NCBI RefSeq assembly: GCF_002127325.2
Contig: NC_035439.2
Coordinates: 141,514,827 to 141,578,826, forward strand
Direction of reading: 5' to 3'
From: Helianthus annuus
Lineage: Eukaryota; Streptophyta; Magnoliopsida; Asterales; Asteraceae
DNA: 64,000 bases
A program made the translations under genes and the position numbers. This document shows, one piece after another, positions 23,406-36,082 of the stretch. The notes beneath the pieces were generated by a model. The model ran no database searches. It was not told where the DNA came from and saw only the letters and a program-made list of their open reading frames with translations. Every line of letters begins with the position of its first letter. Positions within the stretch are counted from its first letter, which is position 1.

Positions 23406-23811
23406 TGATAGATCCCGTAACGATCCGGTTTCAGTTTCGATTCGGTAAAAATAATGAGACGTTCGATTCGAGCCAAGAACAATCGATAATAAACAATAAA
23501 GATAGAAACTTTAAGGTTTAACAATAGAAACCTTCATTAATGGTGAAAAACAAATACAAGGATAATTATCCACCCCGGGTGAGCTCCCCGGGGTGGTGGC
23601 TCACAAATTCCCCCTAACAAATGAGGTGTAGTTCCCTATTTATACACCCTAGAGCCTTGTCCTCCAAGCAAGCCGCCTCTTGCTTGGAAAGCCTGCTAAA
23701 ATCACTAAAATATCCCACTATTACAAATAAAAGCGTCACATAATGTAAACAATAAAGTCGCAAATTAAAGACGCCTTAATTGATAACATCATTCTCCAAT
23801 TTGACCCAACA
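23406..23811 (-). repeat. Nested element 3' LTR (left copy)
   Basis: 406 bp. It includes the palindromic CCACCCCGGGGAGCTCACCCGGGGTGG region in minus-strand reading (near 23572-23600), able to form a strong hairpin in the transcript. Confidence 0.9.
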
Positions 23812-25628
23812 ATATTCCCCCGAGAATGATGCTATCAATTCTTCAAATGATCTTCAATAATAAATCTGACGTCGTCTTGGAATCTTCACAAATCGGCTAA
23901 ATACCCAAAATCTTCATTGTTGTTTTCCCCCGCAAATGTAGACCCTCCTATATATTGTCAATCAAAGCTCCTTATCTTATTTTTGAAGATACAAATGTAA
24001 TAGGCATATGATAGGGTTCGAACTCCAATGATAAAAAAATAAATAGTTAACATGATTGTGAAGATCTTCAACTTTGTCAAAACTTTAAAGCCCCATTGAT
24101 GCAAAAGAATTGGTCCAACACACCCCTTATTCTTTGCCATATTTCTTGTGGCCCATGTAATAATATTGAACTCCCGGCCCAAAATTGATCAATACTCTTG
24201 GGGCACTAATAAACTTTTAAGACCCAGCCCAAATATGATCACAAAAATTAAATTCCATCTTGAGACTTGCACGTGAAAGTTGTACGCTCGAGTAGTCCAA
24301 TTTGCGAAGCCCTTAAGAATATCGATTCCAAACAAGCATGTAAATGCAAAAGGAGGCCACACAAACGGTGGCCTAATCATATGGTCTAAATATAATGAAA
24401 GACCCAAGAAAATGCAATCATGGCCCAAATAAAGATGGATTATAGAAATCATCATCTCATAATTAGGTGGGTTCCAAGAACAAACCTTCCAAAAATTAGG
24501 AATATTGTGGACTAGGATGAGGTATCAATTGTGGAGCTCATTTATGTGAACGGTCATGGATGGCTTGAAAACACTAGTCGCACAAACTGCTGATGTGTAT
24601 GAGGGCCAATGAGAAAAAGAATAATTCAATCAACAATTCCTTTGCCGTCATACAACATGATTTTGCAATCATCAATGGGCCCAAGGAATAAAATACTCTT
24701 ATTTTACAATCATTGGGCTCGCCACCCCAAGCCCATGCACATTTGCAAACCCTAGCTAACAAACAAGTTTGCAGCCGTCATCACCATTCTCAACAGCCAA
24801 CACCACCTGTGAAACGTCAACCACTACCCCTAAATGACCGTCAACAACCATTCACCATCATCACCGCCATCTCAAGTTACAAAGAACAGAAGAGTCCAGC
24901 CGACATCGATGTATACTAGCTGACACTACCATTAGCACCCCACAATTTTGCAACTTGCCATCATCATCTTCATAACCTTGATCAGAACCAAACAATACCA
25001 TCGATAAAACCCACTAACGCCACCATGCTCCGCCACCTCATGATAACACCCTTTTCTGTCACCTTGTTGCTGTTATAATCGGCTCTCTCTGGTTTGAACC
25101 AAAACAAACAAACCGCAACATCTCTCGCGTGCAAGAACTAGATATAACAAAGCATGATACATAAGCAGTGACGACCGGTGACCACCAAGAGAAACCCCGA
25201 TACATTTCCGTTATTCTTGTCTCTCTGCGCTTTCTCTCTCTTCTGTGTCTCTTTCATGACGTCACTGGTTTGAAACACAACACACCATAAATTCCAGCAA
25301 CCGATGCGGTCAGGTGCAGTCACTCCAATCTCCGACCACATAATGAACCGTAATGAAGAAACACCGCAACTAGATCCAACTCCAACCCCAATCCAATATT
25401 CATTTCATTTTTGATGAAAACCATAGCCTTCACGCACCAAGAAAAACAATCTTCATTCTTTATCACCTCCTCCAAAAAAAAAACTCAGATCTGAATAAGT
25501 CGCTAGAACATCAAAAACAACTAAAAAAACACTTCAGATCTGCCATATTTTAACGTCTCCGGCGGTTTCCCGGTGAAGATCCGACCAAACCGAAAACTGA
25601 AACGAGCCAACGAGGCTCTGATACCAAA

Positions 25629-26034
25629 TGATAGATCCCGTAACGATCCGGTTTCAGTTTCGATTCGGTAAAAATAATGAGACGTTCGATTCGAGCCAAG
25701 AACAATCGATAATAAACAATAAAGATAGAAACTTTAAGGTTTAACAATAGAAACCTTCATTAATGGTGAAAAACAAATACAAGGATAATTATCCACCCCG
25801 GGTGAGCTCCCCGGGGTGGTGGCTCACAAATTCCCCCTAACAAATGAGGTGTAGTTCCCTATTTATACACCCTAGAGCCTTGTCCTCCAAGCAAGCCGCC
25901 TCTTGCTTGGAAAGCCTGCTAAAATCACTAAAATATCCCACTATTACAAATAAAAGCGTCACATAATGTAAACAATAAAGTCGCAAATTAAAGACGCCTT
26001 AATTGATAACATCATTCTCCAATTTGACCCAACA
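25629..26034 (-). repeat. Nested element 5' LTR (right copy)
   Basis: 406 bp and apparently identical to the left copy. It is followed by the TSD GTTTG and the resumption of the interrupted RNase H frame ([11 protein letters not shown]). Confidence 0.9.
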
Positions 26035-27705
26035 GTTTGCCTTAAAGATATGGAGACATTACTTGTACGGAGTAAAGTTTACCATCTTTACCGACCATAA
26101 AAGTTTGAAATATTTCTTCGACCAGAAGGAATTAAACATGCGGCAGAGACGGTGGTTGGAAACCGTCAAAGACTTCGATTGCGAAATACATTACCACCCC
26201 GGTAAGGCCAATGTAGTGGCCGATGCGCTGAGCCGCAAAACAGATTATACCCCGATACGGGTACGATCAATGCAACTGGTTGTGACTTCAAGTTTACTAG
26301 AACGAATTCGAGAAGCACAAGATGAAGCTGTAAAGGCGGAAAACTGGAAAAAGGAAAGAATTATTGGTCAAGTTAAAGACCTTGAAGTGGGCAGTCACGG
26401 CCTAAAGACTCGTTTTAATAGAATCTGGGTCCCTAACACATGTGGAGTTAAGAAGCTTCTACTTGATGAAGCTCATAAATCCCGTTATTCCATTCACCCG
26501 GGAGCGACCAAGATGTATCATGACTTGGCCCGGAATGAAGCGGGACACCGTGAAATACGTGGAAAAGTGTTTGACGTGCCTACAAGTCAAGGCGGAACAC
26601 CAAAAACCATATGGTAAACTTCAACCGTTAGAAATCCCGGTTTGGAAATGGGAGCAAATCACGATGGATCTATTGACCAAACTACCTAAAACAAGTCGTG
26701 GTTTTGATGCTATTTGGGTAGTCGTGGATAGGTTAACTAAAAGCGCCCACTTTATTCCGATTCGTGAAACTTATACATCTGAGAAAATGTCGGAGGTATA
26801 CACCAATGAAATCATAGCAAGGCATGGGGTACCGATATCCATTGTGTCAGACAGAGATACTCGGTTTACTTCGAAATTCTGGCGTGAATTCCAAGAACAG
26901 ATGGGAACTAAATTGTTCCTTAGCACTGCTTACCATCCACAAACGGATGGGCAGAGCGAAAGGACAATACAAACGTTGGGAGATATGCTGCGGGCTTGCA
27001 TTATTGACTTTGGAGGTAGTTGGGATGTCCATTTACCCTTGGTCGAATTTGCATATAACAATAGCTATCACGCGAGTATTAAAATGGCTCCGTATGAGCT
27101 ATTATATGGCAGAAAATGTCGGACCCCAGTATGTTGGGGAGAAGTGGGTCCTCGGGGGCTAGCACCTGCCGATATAATCCGAACTACAAATCGAAAATCA
27201 ACATAGTTCGGGCTCACCTGAAAGCGGCTCAAGACCGGCAAAAGGCATATGCGGATAAAAGGAATAGGCCAATTGAATTTCAGGTTGGCGATATGTCATG
27301 CTAAAGGTTTCCCCATGGAAGGGTATTATTAGATTCAGAAAAAGGGGAAAGTTAAGCCCGAGATTCATTGGGCCATTTAGAATCATTGAACGGGTTGGTA
27401 AGGTAGCTTATCGACTTGAATTACCCGAAGAGTTGAGTGGGATTCATAACACATTCCACGTATCACATCTCCGAAAATGTTTGGCCGACGAGACCACTCA
27501 TGTCCACTACGATGATATCGAGGTAGATAACAGTCTCAACTATGCAGTAAAACCGATTGCGATTTTAGATCGTAAAGAGAAAAGCTTGAGGAACAAAGTG
27601 ATAAATCAAGTCAAGGTTAAGTGGGACCACAGAAAAGGGTCAGACACTACTTGGGAACCCGAAGAGGAGATGCGGCGTCTCTACCCTACATTATTTGGTA
27701 CGTAA
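26035..27705 (+). pseudogene. Gypsy RNase H (3' part)-integrase-chromodomain, frameshifted
   Basis: It continues the RNase H frame after the nested element ([27 protein letters not shown]). It then shows the integrase zinc region ([16 protein letters not shown]), catalytic core (TMDLLTKLP, SDRDTRFTSKFW, DGQSERTIQTL) and GPY/F-like RFIGPFRIIERVGKVAYRL. The C-terminal chromodomain is VKWDHRKGSDTTWEPEEEM. The frame breaks near 26525, where the usual residues before WPGMKRD are missing and a short deletion is likely, near 27150-27190, and near 27295, where one base appears lost. It ends TAA at 27703-27705. Confidence 0.9.
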
Positions 27706-27730
27706 TTCGGTTTCGGGGACGAAACCCTTT

Positions 27731-27746
27731 TTAAGGGGGGTGAACT
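27731..27746 (+). other. Gypsy polypurine tract
   Basis: TTAAGGGGGGTGAACT directly precedes the 3' LTR, the usual Gypsy polypurine context. Confidence 0.8.
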
Positions 27747-29754
27747 TGTAACACCCCAAAAACATAAACCCGTATATTATAAAGTTCAAAGAATAGATAA
27801 ACAAGAGTTTACCAACTAGGAATTTAACCTAGTTAAATTCAAAGTCTTGAATTAATGCATGTTATGGTTAAAATAATTAAAACTAGAGAAAATCATAGTT
27901 AAAGGGGCTAAACTTGTCAAAACTCAAAGTTATGTTACTAATAGTAACAAAATTAACCAAACCTCCCAAATTGGGAGTCTGGTCGATCAAGAAACAAGCA
28001 GGGGGCGACATCCCCATTTCCAAACCCTAACTCAAGCAAAATCCCTTCAATTGAAGCCCCAAATCAGTTCCAAATCGAGCTCTAATCACATATTAGTAAA
28101 CACCTCGTTGTAAGGATCAAAAGGTATGTGAAATTCAGTAATTTTGTTACATCACAAATTCTAGGTTAATTGTGAAACATGAGAAATTCAGCTTGATTGT
28201 TGATGCATGGCTGAAATTAGAAGGAGTATGAGGTTTAGGATCAAACCCTAGATGATTTCTTGACATAACCTTGTATGATAATTGTAGGGTTACATAATCA
28301 CCATTGTAGGTGATTAGAGAACTTTAAGAAGCTTGTTTAATGCTGAAATTATAACTCTTGTTTTGCATAATCTGAAAATTTGGAAATAAGTTCTGAAAAG
28401 ATGATGTCAAGATGCATGCAAAAATTACTAATATAGTAAAATTAGATGTTAAATCGCAAGTCACGAACTTGTTTTTGAATGTAGAAAAATCTGACCCACT
28501 AGGTGTTTGTTGAAATGCCTAAGTGAGGATTAAATGTGAAATTTGGATAAAAACGCAGATTTGATAATAGTCCATAATTGATGTGAAAATGGTCATGAAA
28601 ATGATTCTAAACATGTTAAAAACTGAACTTTCTAGGCAAAGAGTCCGGTTCCTCTAGCGGGCAAGCCGGAGGAGATTCACGAGGAAAAGGCGCGCTCTAA
28701 AGGTATGAAATTTATCGTTTCATTACATTACACATATTATTGGCTTTATGCGTTGCTCAAAAGGAAAGAAAGCATGATGACCAAGAATTTCCATTATGTC
28801 ATGAATTTGGCTATTGCCTTAAACAAGTTATAAACATGAAATTGAGCATCCGTAAGGTGTTTAATCTCAGCACCTAAACGGGTCAAACAAGTTTTGGTAA
28901 TAAACACGAAGCATGACTTTATTATATTGTGCGAATATTACATGAGGTGTAGGCCGTGTAGTGAACACCATAGACAAATTTAAAAGCCTTGTTCTTATTA
29001 TAGGAGTTAAGGTTTGAATTGGATGCATGATAATAGAACAAACAATTAACTAGAAGTCTTCTAATTTAGCGTGTAGTTAGTTTCCGTAAACAAGCTCGAT
29101 TAAGAAATAGTTGAGTAATGTTATAAACAAAACACAAGTATGAAGTACTAGCCCAGCCGCTTAGCAATTTATGCGAAATTGTGCTGTTTCGACTCATAAT
29201 GAATCAGCAAGAAAACTGCACTTTAAACAAGGGAGTTATGTGCAGGGTCTACCGTAAATTACGGTAGTACCGTAATTTACGGTGGCCTGCAATTCTTTTA
29301 CGGTGGATTCCTACTGAGTTACGGTAGGCCCCAAATGTCCAGAAGCCACCGTAATTTACGGTGACACCGTAAATTACGGTGGAGCCCTGTTTGATAAAAT
29401 TTGTTTTGATCATTTTCTCGAACCAGTGTTCGGACCTGATTCGAATACGTAAATTTCCAAGAGTGATAGTACTAATGCTTGTTTAAAATGTTAGTTCTCA
29501 GGTACCCAAGTAAAGGATGAAGATCAAGCAATCGATTCGAACCGAACACCTAACGTTACGCTTCCGCACTTGATCCATGTTTTGTTATATTGTAAACACT
29601 AGTAGTTTAATTTGGAACATTGTTAGTAGGTTAAACAAGTAAATGTTTTATTAAATGACCTTCGAATATTGAAAGTTTTTGTAAAGACTACTTTTAGTAT
29701 ATTATGTAAAGCTTATTTGCTGTTAAGAACGGGTATTTTAAACTGGGTCTTACA
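27747..29754 (+). repeat. Gypsy 3' LTR
   Basis: 2008 bp and almost identical to the 5' LTR; one G is missing from a G-run near 28003. It carries the same palindrome cluster at 29251-29380. Confidence 0.95.
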
Positions 29755-29762
29755 ACAATTCA

Positions 29763-31150
29763 AGATGTTTATATACGGTGGCCCGTTTAATCCCTCATAC
29801 CGCCTACCCCGTCAAGCCATGAACCGTCCTAATGCGTCTAGTTCCTCAAATCCACCAAACCCAAATCCAATGACGAAGAATCCCGACTTCTATGAAAGTA
29901 ATGATAACCACATGTTATTTAACATAATGGCTTATATGCCGATGAGCCCGTTCAGGTATCAACAAAAACATTATGGGCTTTCAACAACCGCCACGACAAA
30001 TGCCTCAAAACTTTATTTAAGAATCACAACCCCGAGGTGTCTGAGACGCTACCCGACAAGGCGGGTCCGTCACAAAGTCGCAAGAGGTCTACATCAAAGA
30101 AAAAAGATTTGGAGGAGAAGCTGGTTAGGATACTGCATACAGTGTGGACGCCGGTTGAGGAGTTCGCTTTGGCACTTTCTTGACTCGACATAGCCGAGGA
30201 CCCAAATGTTGGTAAAAAATTTGGTGGTTTACAGGGCCGGTCCTAAGAATTCGTATACCCTGTTCGAGTTCCAAAAAACGTGCCCTTGGGGCTTAACGAA
30301 GTTGGATATTGGGCTCAATAAAGGTCTAAACCTAATACCAATAGGCTAATAACTATTCTAAAGCATAAGAATAGTTTTGTACGTGGGCCTATATTGATGT
30401 TTGTATAGGTATACCCTATTAAAAAAGAAACTTTTACATATACATATCGGGTTTTTTTTTAAAAATGTGCCCTCTGAAATATCGGGCCCTGGCCGGTGGT
30501 CCTCCCCGCCCACCCCCTGGGCCGGCCCTGGTGGTTTATATTTTTTACGTGGTTTATATTTATTTTTAAGGTTATTTATGTTAATTTTAATATATTGAAA
30601 ATGTAAATATTTAGAATGATAATAATTATTATTTTTTTTTTTTTGTAATTTTAGCCAACTATGAAAAGGAGAATACGTTTTGGATGTGAATAATGAAAAT
30701 GATTTTCGTCAAGGAGACGACTTTTGTACCAAAGATCAAATTACAAGCAAGTGGCGTGACATCAGGACCAAGGTTGGGAACTACAACGCCATTTATTCCC
30801 AGAGGTGGAATGCTAGAGATAGTGGGTAAGACGATGCTGTGGTGCGGCAAAATGCCTTGGTGGAATACCAAGCAAAGAAATGAACCTTTCCTTATCTAAA
30901 ACCGTAGGATCTGTTGAGAAAAAGTTCAAAATGACACATAGCCCCGCTCATGAACACTAGGCCGTCGAAGATTACAAGATCTAATGGACATTGGGCGACA
31001 ACGTTTTGAGAATCGCCAAAAACAAGACGACAAGAGGCTCGAACGCCTCCAATTAGAAAAAAAGATAGCCAAATGATGACTGATCTTGAGATATTGGATA
31101 CAGTAATACCCACTTTAGGACCGAACGTGAACTACAATTGAAGTTGCGTC
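29763..31150 (+). pseudogene. Myb/SANT-like, NAM-associated protein pseudogene
   Basis: The first part starts near ATG 29765 (MFIYGGPFNPSYRLPRQ), has an Asn/Pro-rich N-terminus and MAYMPMSPFRYQQ. After a frame change it reads KKKDLEEKLVRILHTVWTPV and EEFALA. The second part, from about 30675, reads DQITSKWRDIRTKVGNYNAI, RQNALVEYQAKK and TFPYLKP with several stops. These match the plant family often annotated as NAM-associated or Myb/SANT-like (sometimes mislabelled glutathione S-transferase T3-like). A hAT MITE (30232-30530) separates the two parts, and the Gypsy element sits immediately upstream. It is not functional. Confidence 0.7.
30232..30530. mobile_element. hAT-type MITE in the NAM-like pseudogene
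   Basis: 299 bp, beginning CAGGGCCGGTCC and ending GGGCCGGCCCTG, flanked by the exact 8-bp repeat GTGGTTTA (30224-30231 and 30531-30538). Short CAGGG inverted ends with an 8-bp TSD indicate a hAT derivative. Confidence 0.85.
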
Positions 31151-31872
31151 AACGAATTAAGAACAAATATTGACTTGATGACTACGACGAGTGATTTAGA
31201 AATTTGTCTTTTATTTTAGCCTTTTAATCTCGTATTTTATGTTATGGAGCTGTATTTTTTATGCTATTTTAAATTTATAAAATGTTGGCTTTTTTAATTA
31301 ATTTTAATTATATTTTGAAATTTATTGTCTAATTAAAAAAAAAAAACAATCATTAGGTAATAAATGTGTAGGTGGGTGACAGTGTCAGATCTAATCCAAA
31401 AATTCAGGGTTATCCCATTTTTTGGAGGGGATTGAGGGTATTCTTTATATAAAAAATAAAAATTTACACTACGTAGATGTAGTTGAAGGTATTTTTACAC
31501 CACGAAGACAGAATTGATGAGTAACACGGGCTACCCATGTTTGTACACTACCTCCGCCCCTAGTGGGTGAACCACTACACCATTTTACCATGTGAAATGG
31601 CTATGCTGATGTGGCGGCCTAATGGCGAAAAAAGTGCATGTGGTTTCACATGGTCTAAGGCTCTAAGCAGACACTTCTAATCCTCGTGCTTGTAATAGTA
31701 TAGCGTTGTTAAATTAGCTAGAAGTTGAAATAGCTTGCTCAAAATCGCATAACTTTGTAAATAAGCGGAGTTCGAGCCGACCCTTACTCAGCTCGATTAA
31801 GTTAAACCTAAATTTTCATGTTTTATATTTTAGTCAAGTCTTATATTTTCTCACCCCACATTTTATAACCTA

Positions 31873-32276
31873 GGATAAGGATTATTACAGAACACTAATT
31901 ATTGCGAGAACAAAAAGAACAACTCTAAATCACTAAATTTAGGGATTTAAGGTTTATATTTCTTAAATTTTATGTTTCTTAGATTCATATGTGTATTATA
32001 TATACATAAGAAAATCATATATTTTTCCCTACACATAGTCTACATACATGTAGGTGATTTAGCCTACACATAACCTACATGTGTGTAGGTTATTTAAAAA
32101 CTGAAGATTTCTCATATTTTGTTTTAAATTCTAGTGTGAGAAATAATAAATCTTACATTTATAACATTTTTATTTATTTTTTAGGTTTTTAGAATTGAAA
32201 AAAATGAGTGATTCATTTTGTTCTGCGTGTTCTCGCAATATTTAATGTTCTGCATAGAACCTTCCCTTTATAACCT
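31873..32276. mobile_element. Inverted-repeat MITE (Mutator-like)
   Basis: The arms share ATTGCGAGAACA/TGTTCTCGCAAT and (A)CAGAACA(C/T)TAA motifs. TTTATAACCTA occurs at 31862-31872 and 32277-32287 and may be an 11-bp TSD. The interior is AT-rich and non-coding, with repeated CTACATGTGTGTAGG-like palindromes. Confidence 0.6.
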
Positions 32277-32464
32277 AAGTACCCAGCTCCAAATTTTACA
32301 ACCCAATCGCCAAATCCCAATACTCACATACTAGAACTTACTTTATGACGAGCGACCTAATTTCTTTTTTCATTTCATTAATTTGGTGATAATGTGTTTG
32401 CAAAAACACATTGTATTTTGTATAGTTTTGTGTCGGTTTTTAGTGTTCAAATGCATTAATTCAT

Positions 32465-33480
32465 ACCGCTATGTCGCGCTTATCATGTGTTGGGTTTTTC
32501 TTGTTTAACGGGGTCTAAAAAAGGTGGAAAGAAGATCCAAGCAATAAAACGGGCTCGACGGTACCTACAAGGTTCTTAAAAACGTTGTGCTGGAAACCAA
32601 TACTCCTCGCGCGCACGCAAAGAGGAGAAGAAGTCTGGTCGCGTGGCGCAACCAACTAAAAAAGTAAAAAAGTCAAAAGATTACTCTTCGCGCCACGCGG
32701 TGGAGAGAATGTGCATAGTCACGTGGCGTGACAGAGTGGGGCGGTGAAAGTTGTTCCAAAATATCCCAGATCGCATGGAAACCCTAACATTCAGTATTTT
32801 GCCGTTCTGGACGATTGGAAAGCTGCTTTTAGGCAATTTTCCCAGTATTCTTCCATCTTTCATCTCGTTTCTTCATGTCTGATCATACCAAATTGACTCC
32901 TGAAACTGTGATGACGAGCATGCGCGGCTAAACGCTTGGTGACTTCCTCCTGGATGAACAATTATCTGTTTTGCATGATTAAACATTGTTTATGAGCATT
33001 GTAACTGGTTTATTGAACTACTTGTGTTGATTACTGGTAAATGTTTATGTACTTGAATTACTTGTCGTTTATTAAGCGTATTGACCATTTCTTGCTTTGT
33101 TAGTGGTTGGTAAACTCGTGGGTAATTGGTATAGTGTAACGGATTGTTAGGTCGTTATAATTTATTTAAAAATTGTCTTTAATAATTAATCAGAATCATT
33201 AATTCCAAGGCCATGTCTATATGGTGTTTTAATCAGTAAACGTGGTTTTTTGTGTTAAAACGGGTAATTGGGATTTTGGGTGGAGGTTGCTTCTTCTCAT
33301 TCTGATAACACTTTTCGTGACAAATCGTGTTTTCTTTAAAACAAACAAACAAACCCCCAATTAGATACCTTTAGTTCCTAGTTAAATTCTTCTACACTGA
33401 CCATAAAGTCCCTGCGGATACGACTTTACTTACCTGTACTAGATTAGCCCAAGACAGCTACATCAAGTGACCTATTATTC
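32465..33480 (+). repeat. Possible LTR remnant
   Basis: The end resembles the region just before the 3' border of many plant Gypsy LTRs (AAAGTCCCTGCGGATACGAC). The start, near TGTTGGGTTTTTCTTG, is unproven, and no partner LTR or TSD was found. It could be a diverged solo LTR. Confidence 0.3.
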
Positions 33481-34322
33481 CATTCATTACTCACTGCTCA
33501 TGTTTTTTAATGTGAAGCATGGTGCCCTAACTTAATTTATTTCTCGTTTTAATTGACTAACTAGAACATCCATACTTGTTTTAATCTATTTCTTGGATAA
33601 TTTGTTCAACCATGACAGTCTTTAGTTAACTTTTAGTTCAATCTTAATATGTTGATCGAATTTATTTTGGGAGATATATATGTTATTAGAGTTTTTAGTT
33701 ATTTTATGATATTTTAGAATGTCATGTCACAAACAAAAAAAAAATTAAGCGTTGGAACCAAGGAATCGGTAGGACACATTTTTATGTTATTAATGTGATG
33801 AATATGAGGAAACAGGATAGGGTTGGGTTTTGGTGCAACATTCCTCCACTTTTCGTTTTCGCTTTCAAAGAACTTATGGAAGTTCACGTTTTTTTTTTTT
33901 ATTTTATTTTTTACAGTTTGGAAAGAAAGCTAAGAAGATCATCCACGACCTGATTATAATCACATACATGCTGGTGCATATGGAAAGAAAGGAACAAGGC
34001 GGTGTTTCATGACACTAAGTGCAGGTACCAAGATATTTAGGGGAAGTCAAGTCTAGAGGGGTTGTGTAATTAAAAAATAGATCTTCCTCTAGATCAATCT
34101 GTTGTGAGGATTAGTGTAAATATCCTTTATATATGTTGTAATTATGTTGCCTTTTGCCCGTTTGGGTCGGAGACGTCTGTTGTTTGTATGGCCTTCCTTT
34201 TGTTTGTTTGGGTCGGAGGTTTGTTTTGATGAAGTTTTCTTTTAAAAAACACATATAAAACCGCATTGCAACAACTTAATCACTATCTATGAGTGTTTAG
34301 CAAACAATAACAAACGTACTAC

Positions 34323-35640
34323 TCCCTATATAAAAAAAAATGAAAATATTTTTTTGACACGTCATTTTTTGATGCCTCCTCACAGTTAAACAATGACATT
34401 AAATCATAATTTTTTTATACAATACAATACAATACAATACAATATATTTAGAGATCAAATGGTTTAATTTATATTTAATTTAATGATTATCTATAACTGA
34501 TATAAATCAAATAATTTTTTTGTATGTATGACAATAAGTGATGTAAAATATATTTAATTCTTCTGGATATAACTAAATGTATGTGGATATTTTTATGTTT
34601 TTAATTAATCGGATATGATTAGGTATGAAATAGTGATAAAATATGATATGAACACGTTTGATATGCATAAAACTAAATAAAGACAATCTTCATCACATAT
34701 GTTTAACACAATGCTTGATATAAATTATATTTATATTATTTGTATATATATCTATAATAATAATAATTACTAATAAAGTATCAAGTAAAATATACAAATA
34801 CTTATAGTATATCATTCAGGAGACTAAAATTACAAGCCGAGTATCTAAATAAAAAGTATCAAATTATTTTAAACCGAAATGTACACGATTTTTTTTAAAA
34901 GACATATTTTTTTGTTATAAATTAAGTATATAAAATTATATTTACCCAAATTGTATAATACATAGGTTCAATATTTTCCCCTATTTTAGTTTTAATATTA
35001 TATATATATACATATATATATTCACCGTAAAAATGGTTAAACTTTCTGATAACATTAACTATCAAATATTAAATATAATTTTAATTATTTTAAACAACTT
35101 ATCATCATGCTAAACAAAGACATTATATAACATTATAAAATTTGAATTTGAATATTAAAATACCAACTAATAATTAAATAAGTTGACTAGCCACTCAAAA
35201 TTATAGTTTATTATTTAGTCCTATTTTTAAACGTATATTTTATTTGTAATATGTTTTTTAAAATATGTAATATTTTCTATACTATGATAATATACATATC
35301 TCATTTCATATTAAAGCATTTATTATATTATTCATATACATATTAGAATTTAATTACAATTTATTTGGCACAAACACATAAATTACAATTATTTTTAAAA
35401 ATATTTACAAACCTTTAATGTTACTCATTTTTAGTCGTATATAATAAGATAGATAATAGTGACTCAAGAGAGAATTGAAAACTTAGAAAACTATTTTGGA
35501 TTGTAAAAATGAAATTTTTCCTTTTCTTTTGTTTCACTATTTTATATAATAATTCATTTCACTAATAAGGATTACATACAAGTTTATGATTTACAATTTT
35601 TTCGATATTCAACCCGTGTATACATGGGTTTGTAAGCTAG
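34323..35640 (+). mobile_element. Helitron-like element, plus strand
   Basis: The 3' end has the hairpin AACCCGTGTATACATGGGTT then a short spacer and CTAG (35637-35640) followed by T. A candidate 5' end TCCCTATATAAAAAAA is at 34323. The body is AT-rich and non-coding, with a short (ATACA)n repeat at about 34419-34443. The 3' end is firmer than the 5' end. Confidence 0.55.
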
Positions 35641-35706
35641 TCTAAAAATATATCTATATCAACAAAAAGATATTCGTTATAGACTTATAGCACAAAGTTA
35701 TTTTAA

Positions 35707-36082
35707 GGCCCCCACTGTTCTCACACCACTAAAATCTTATTTTCACACCCCTACATGTATACGACTCGTATAGAGTTATGCGGGCCGTATAACTGATTGT
35801 TGCACAAAAAAAATGTCAGAGAATGTTTTTTTGTCTATGTATACGAGCCGTATAACATTATACGACCCATATAGGATGTTATGCGACCCAAATCTTATAT
35901 AATGCTATACAACCCGTATAGAATGTTATACGACCTAATATTTTCTCTATGTATACGAGCCGTATAACATTATACGGCCCAATATTTATCATGTCAAATT
36001 ATTCTATACGGGCCGTATAACGTTATACAACCCGTATATATGACGTGAAATTAAGATTTTGGGGTGTGAGATTATTAGCACC
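35707..36082. mobile_element. hAT-type MITE of GTATACGGGCCGTATAC palindromes, NPF promoter
   Basis: Exact 8-bp repeat TATTTTAA at 35699-35706 and 36083-36090. The outer arms are mirrored (TCTCACACCACTAAAATCTTA against TAAGATTTTGGGGTGTGAGA). The core holds about ten variants of (A)TACG(A/G)(G/C)CCGTATAAC.TTATACG. It ends 140 bp before the NPF start codon. Confidence 0.8.

Larger units (their letters stand above)
23406..26034 (-). mobile_element. Small non-autonomous LTR retrotransposon nested in Gypsy RNase H
   Basis: LTRs of 406 bp (23406-23811 and 25629-26034) look identical by eye, start TGATAGATCC and end GACCCAACA. The 5-bp TSD GTTTG is at 23401-23405 and 26035-26039. A minus-strand primer site TGGTATCAGAGC (plus 25615-25626) lies two bases inside the right LTR, and a G-rich purine tract abuts the left LTR, so it reads right to left. 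The 1.8-kb interior has no gag or pol. The minus-strand TATAAATA at 25860-25867 is a likely promoter box. It is the youngest element in the nest. Confidence 0.92.
18323..29754 (+). mobile_element. Ty3/Gypsy chromovirus (Tekay/Del-like) with nested insertion
   Basis: Two about 2-kb LTRs (18323-20331 and 27747-29754), both TGTAACACCCC...TCTTACA, are flanked by the 5-bp TSD ACAAT (18318-18322 and 29755-29759). Internal order is primer site, gag, protease, RT, RNase H, integrase, GPY/F-like region and chromodomain, then a purine tract. The chromodomain and long LTRs point to the Tekay/Del clade. The LTRs differ at only about five sites plus one indel by eye, so insertion was very recent, yet the coding region has several breaks and a 2.6-kb insertion. 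Confidence 0.95.
31151..34320. other. Intergenic spacer with element remnants
   Basis: No gene is supported. It holds a foldback-like element (31873-32276) and an LTR-like remnant (about 32465-33480). The remainder is AT-rich unique-looking sequence. Confidence 0.5.

Noticed and set aside
24574..25341. Short frames in the nested LTR element as possible captured gene
   Set aside because: All under 70 codons, no recognisable motif, no splice-consistent extension; treated as non-coding interior.
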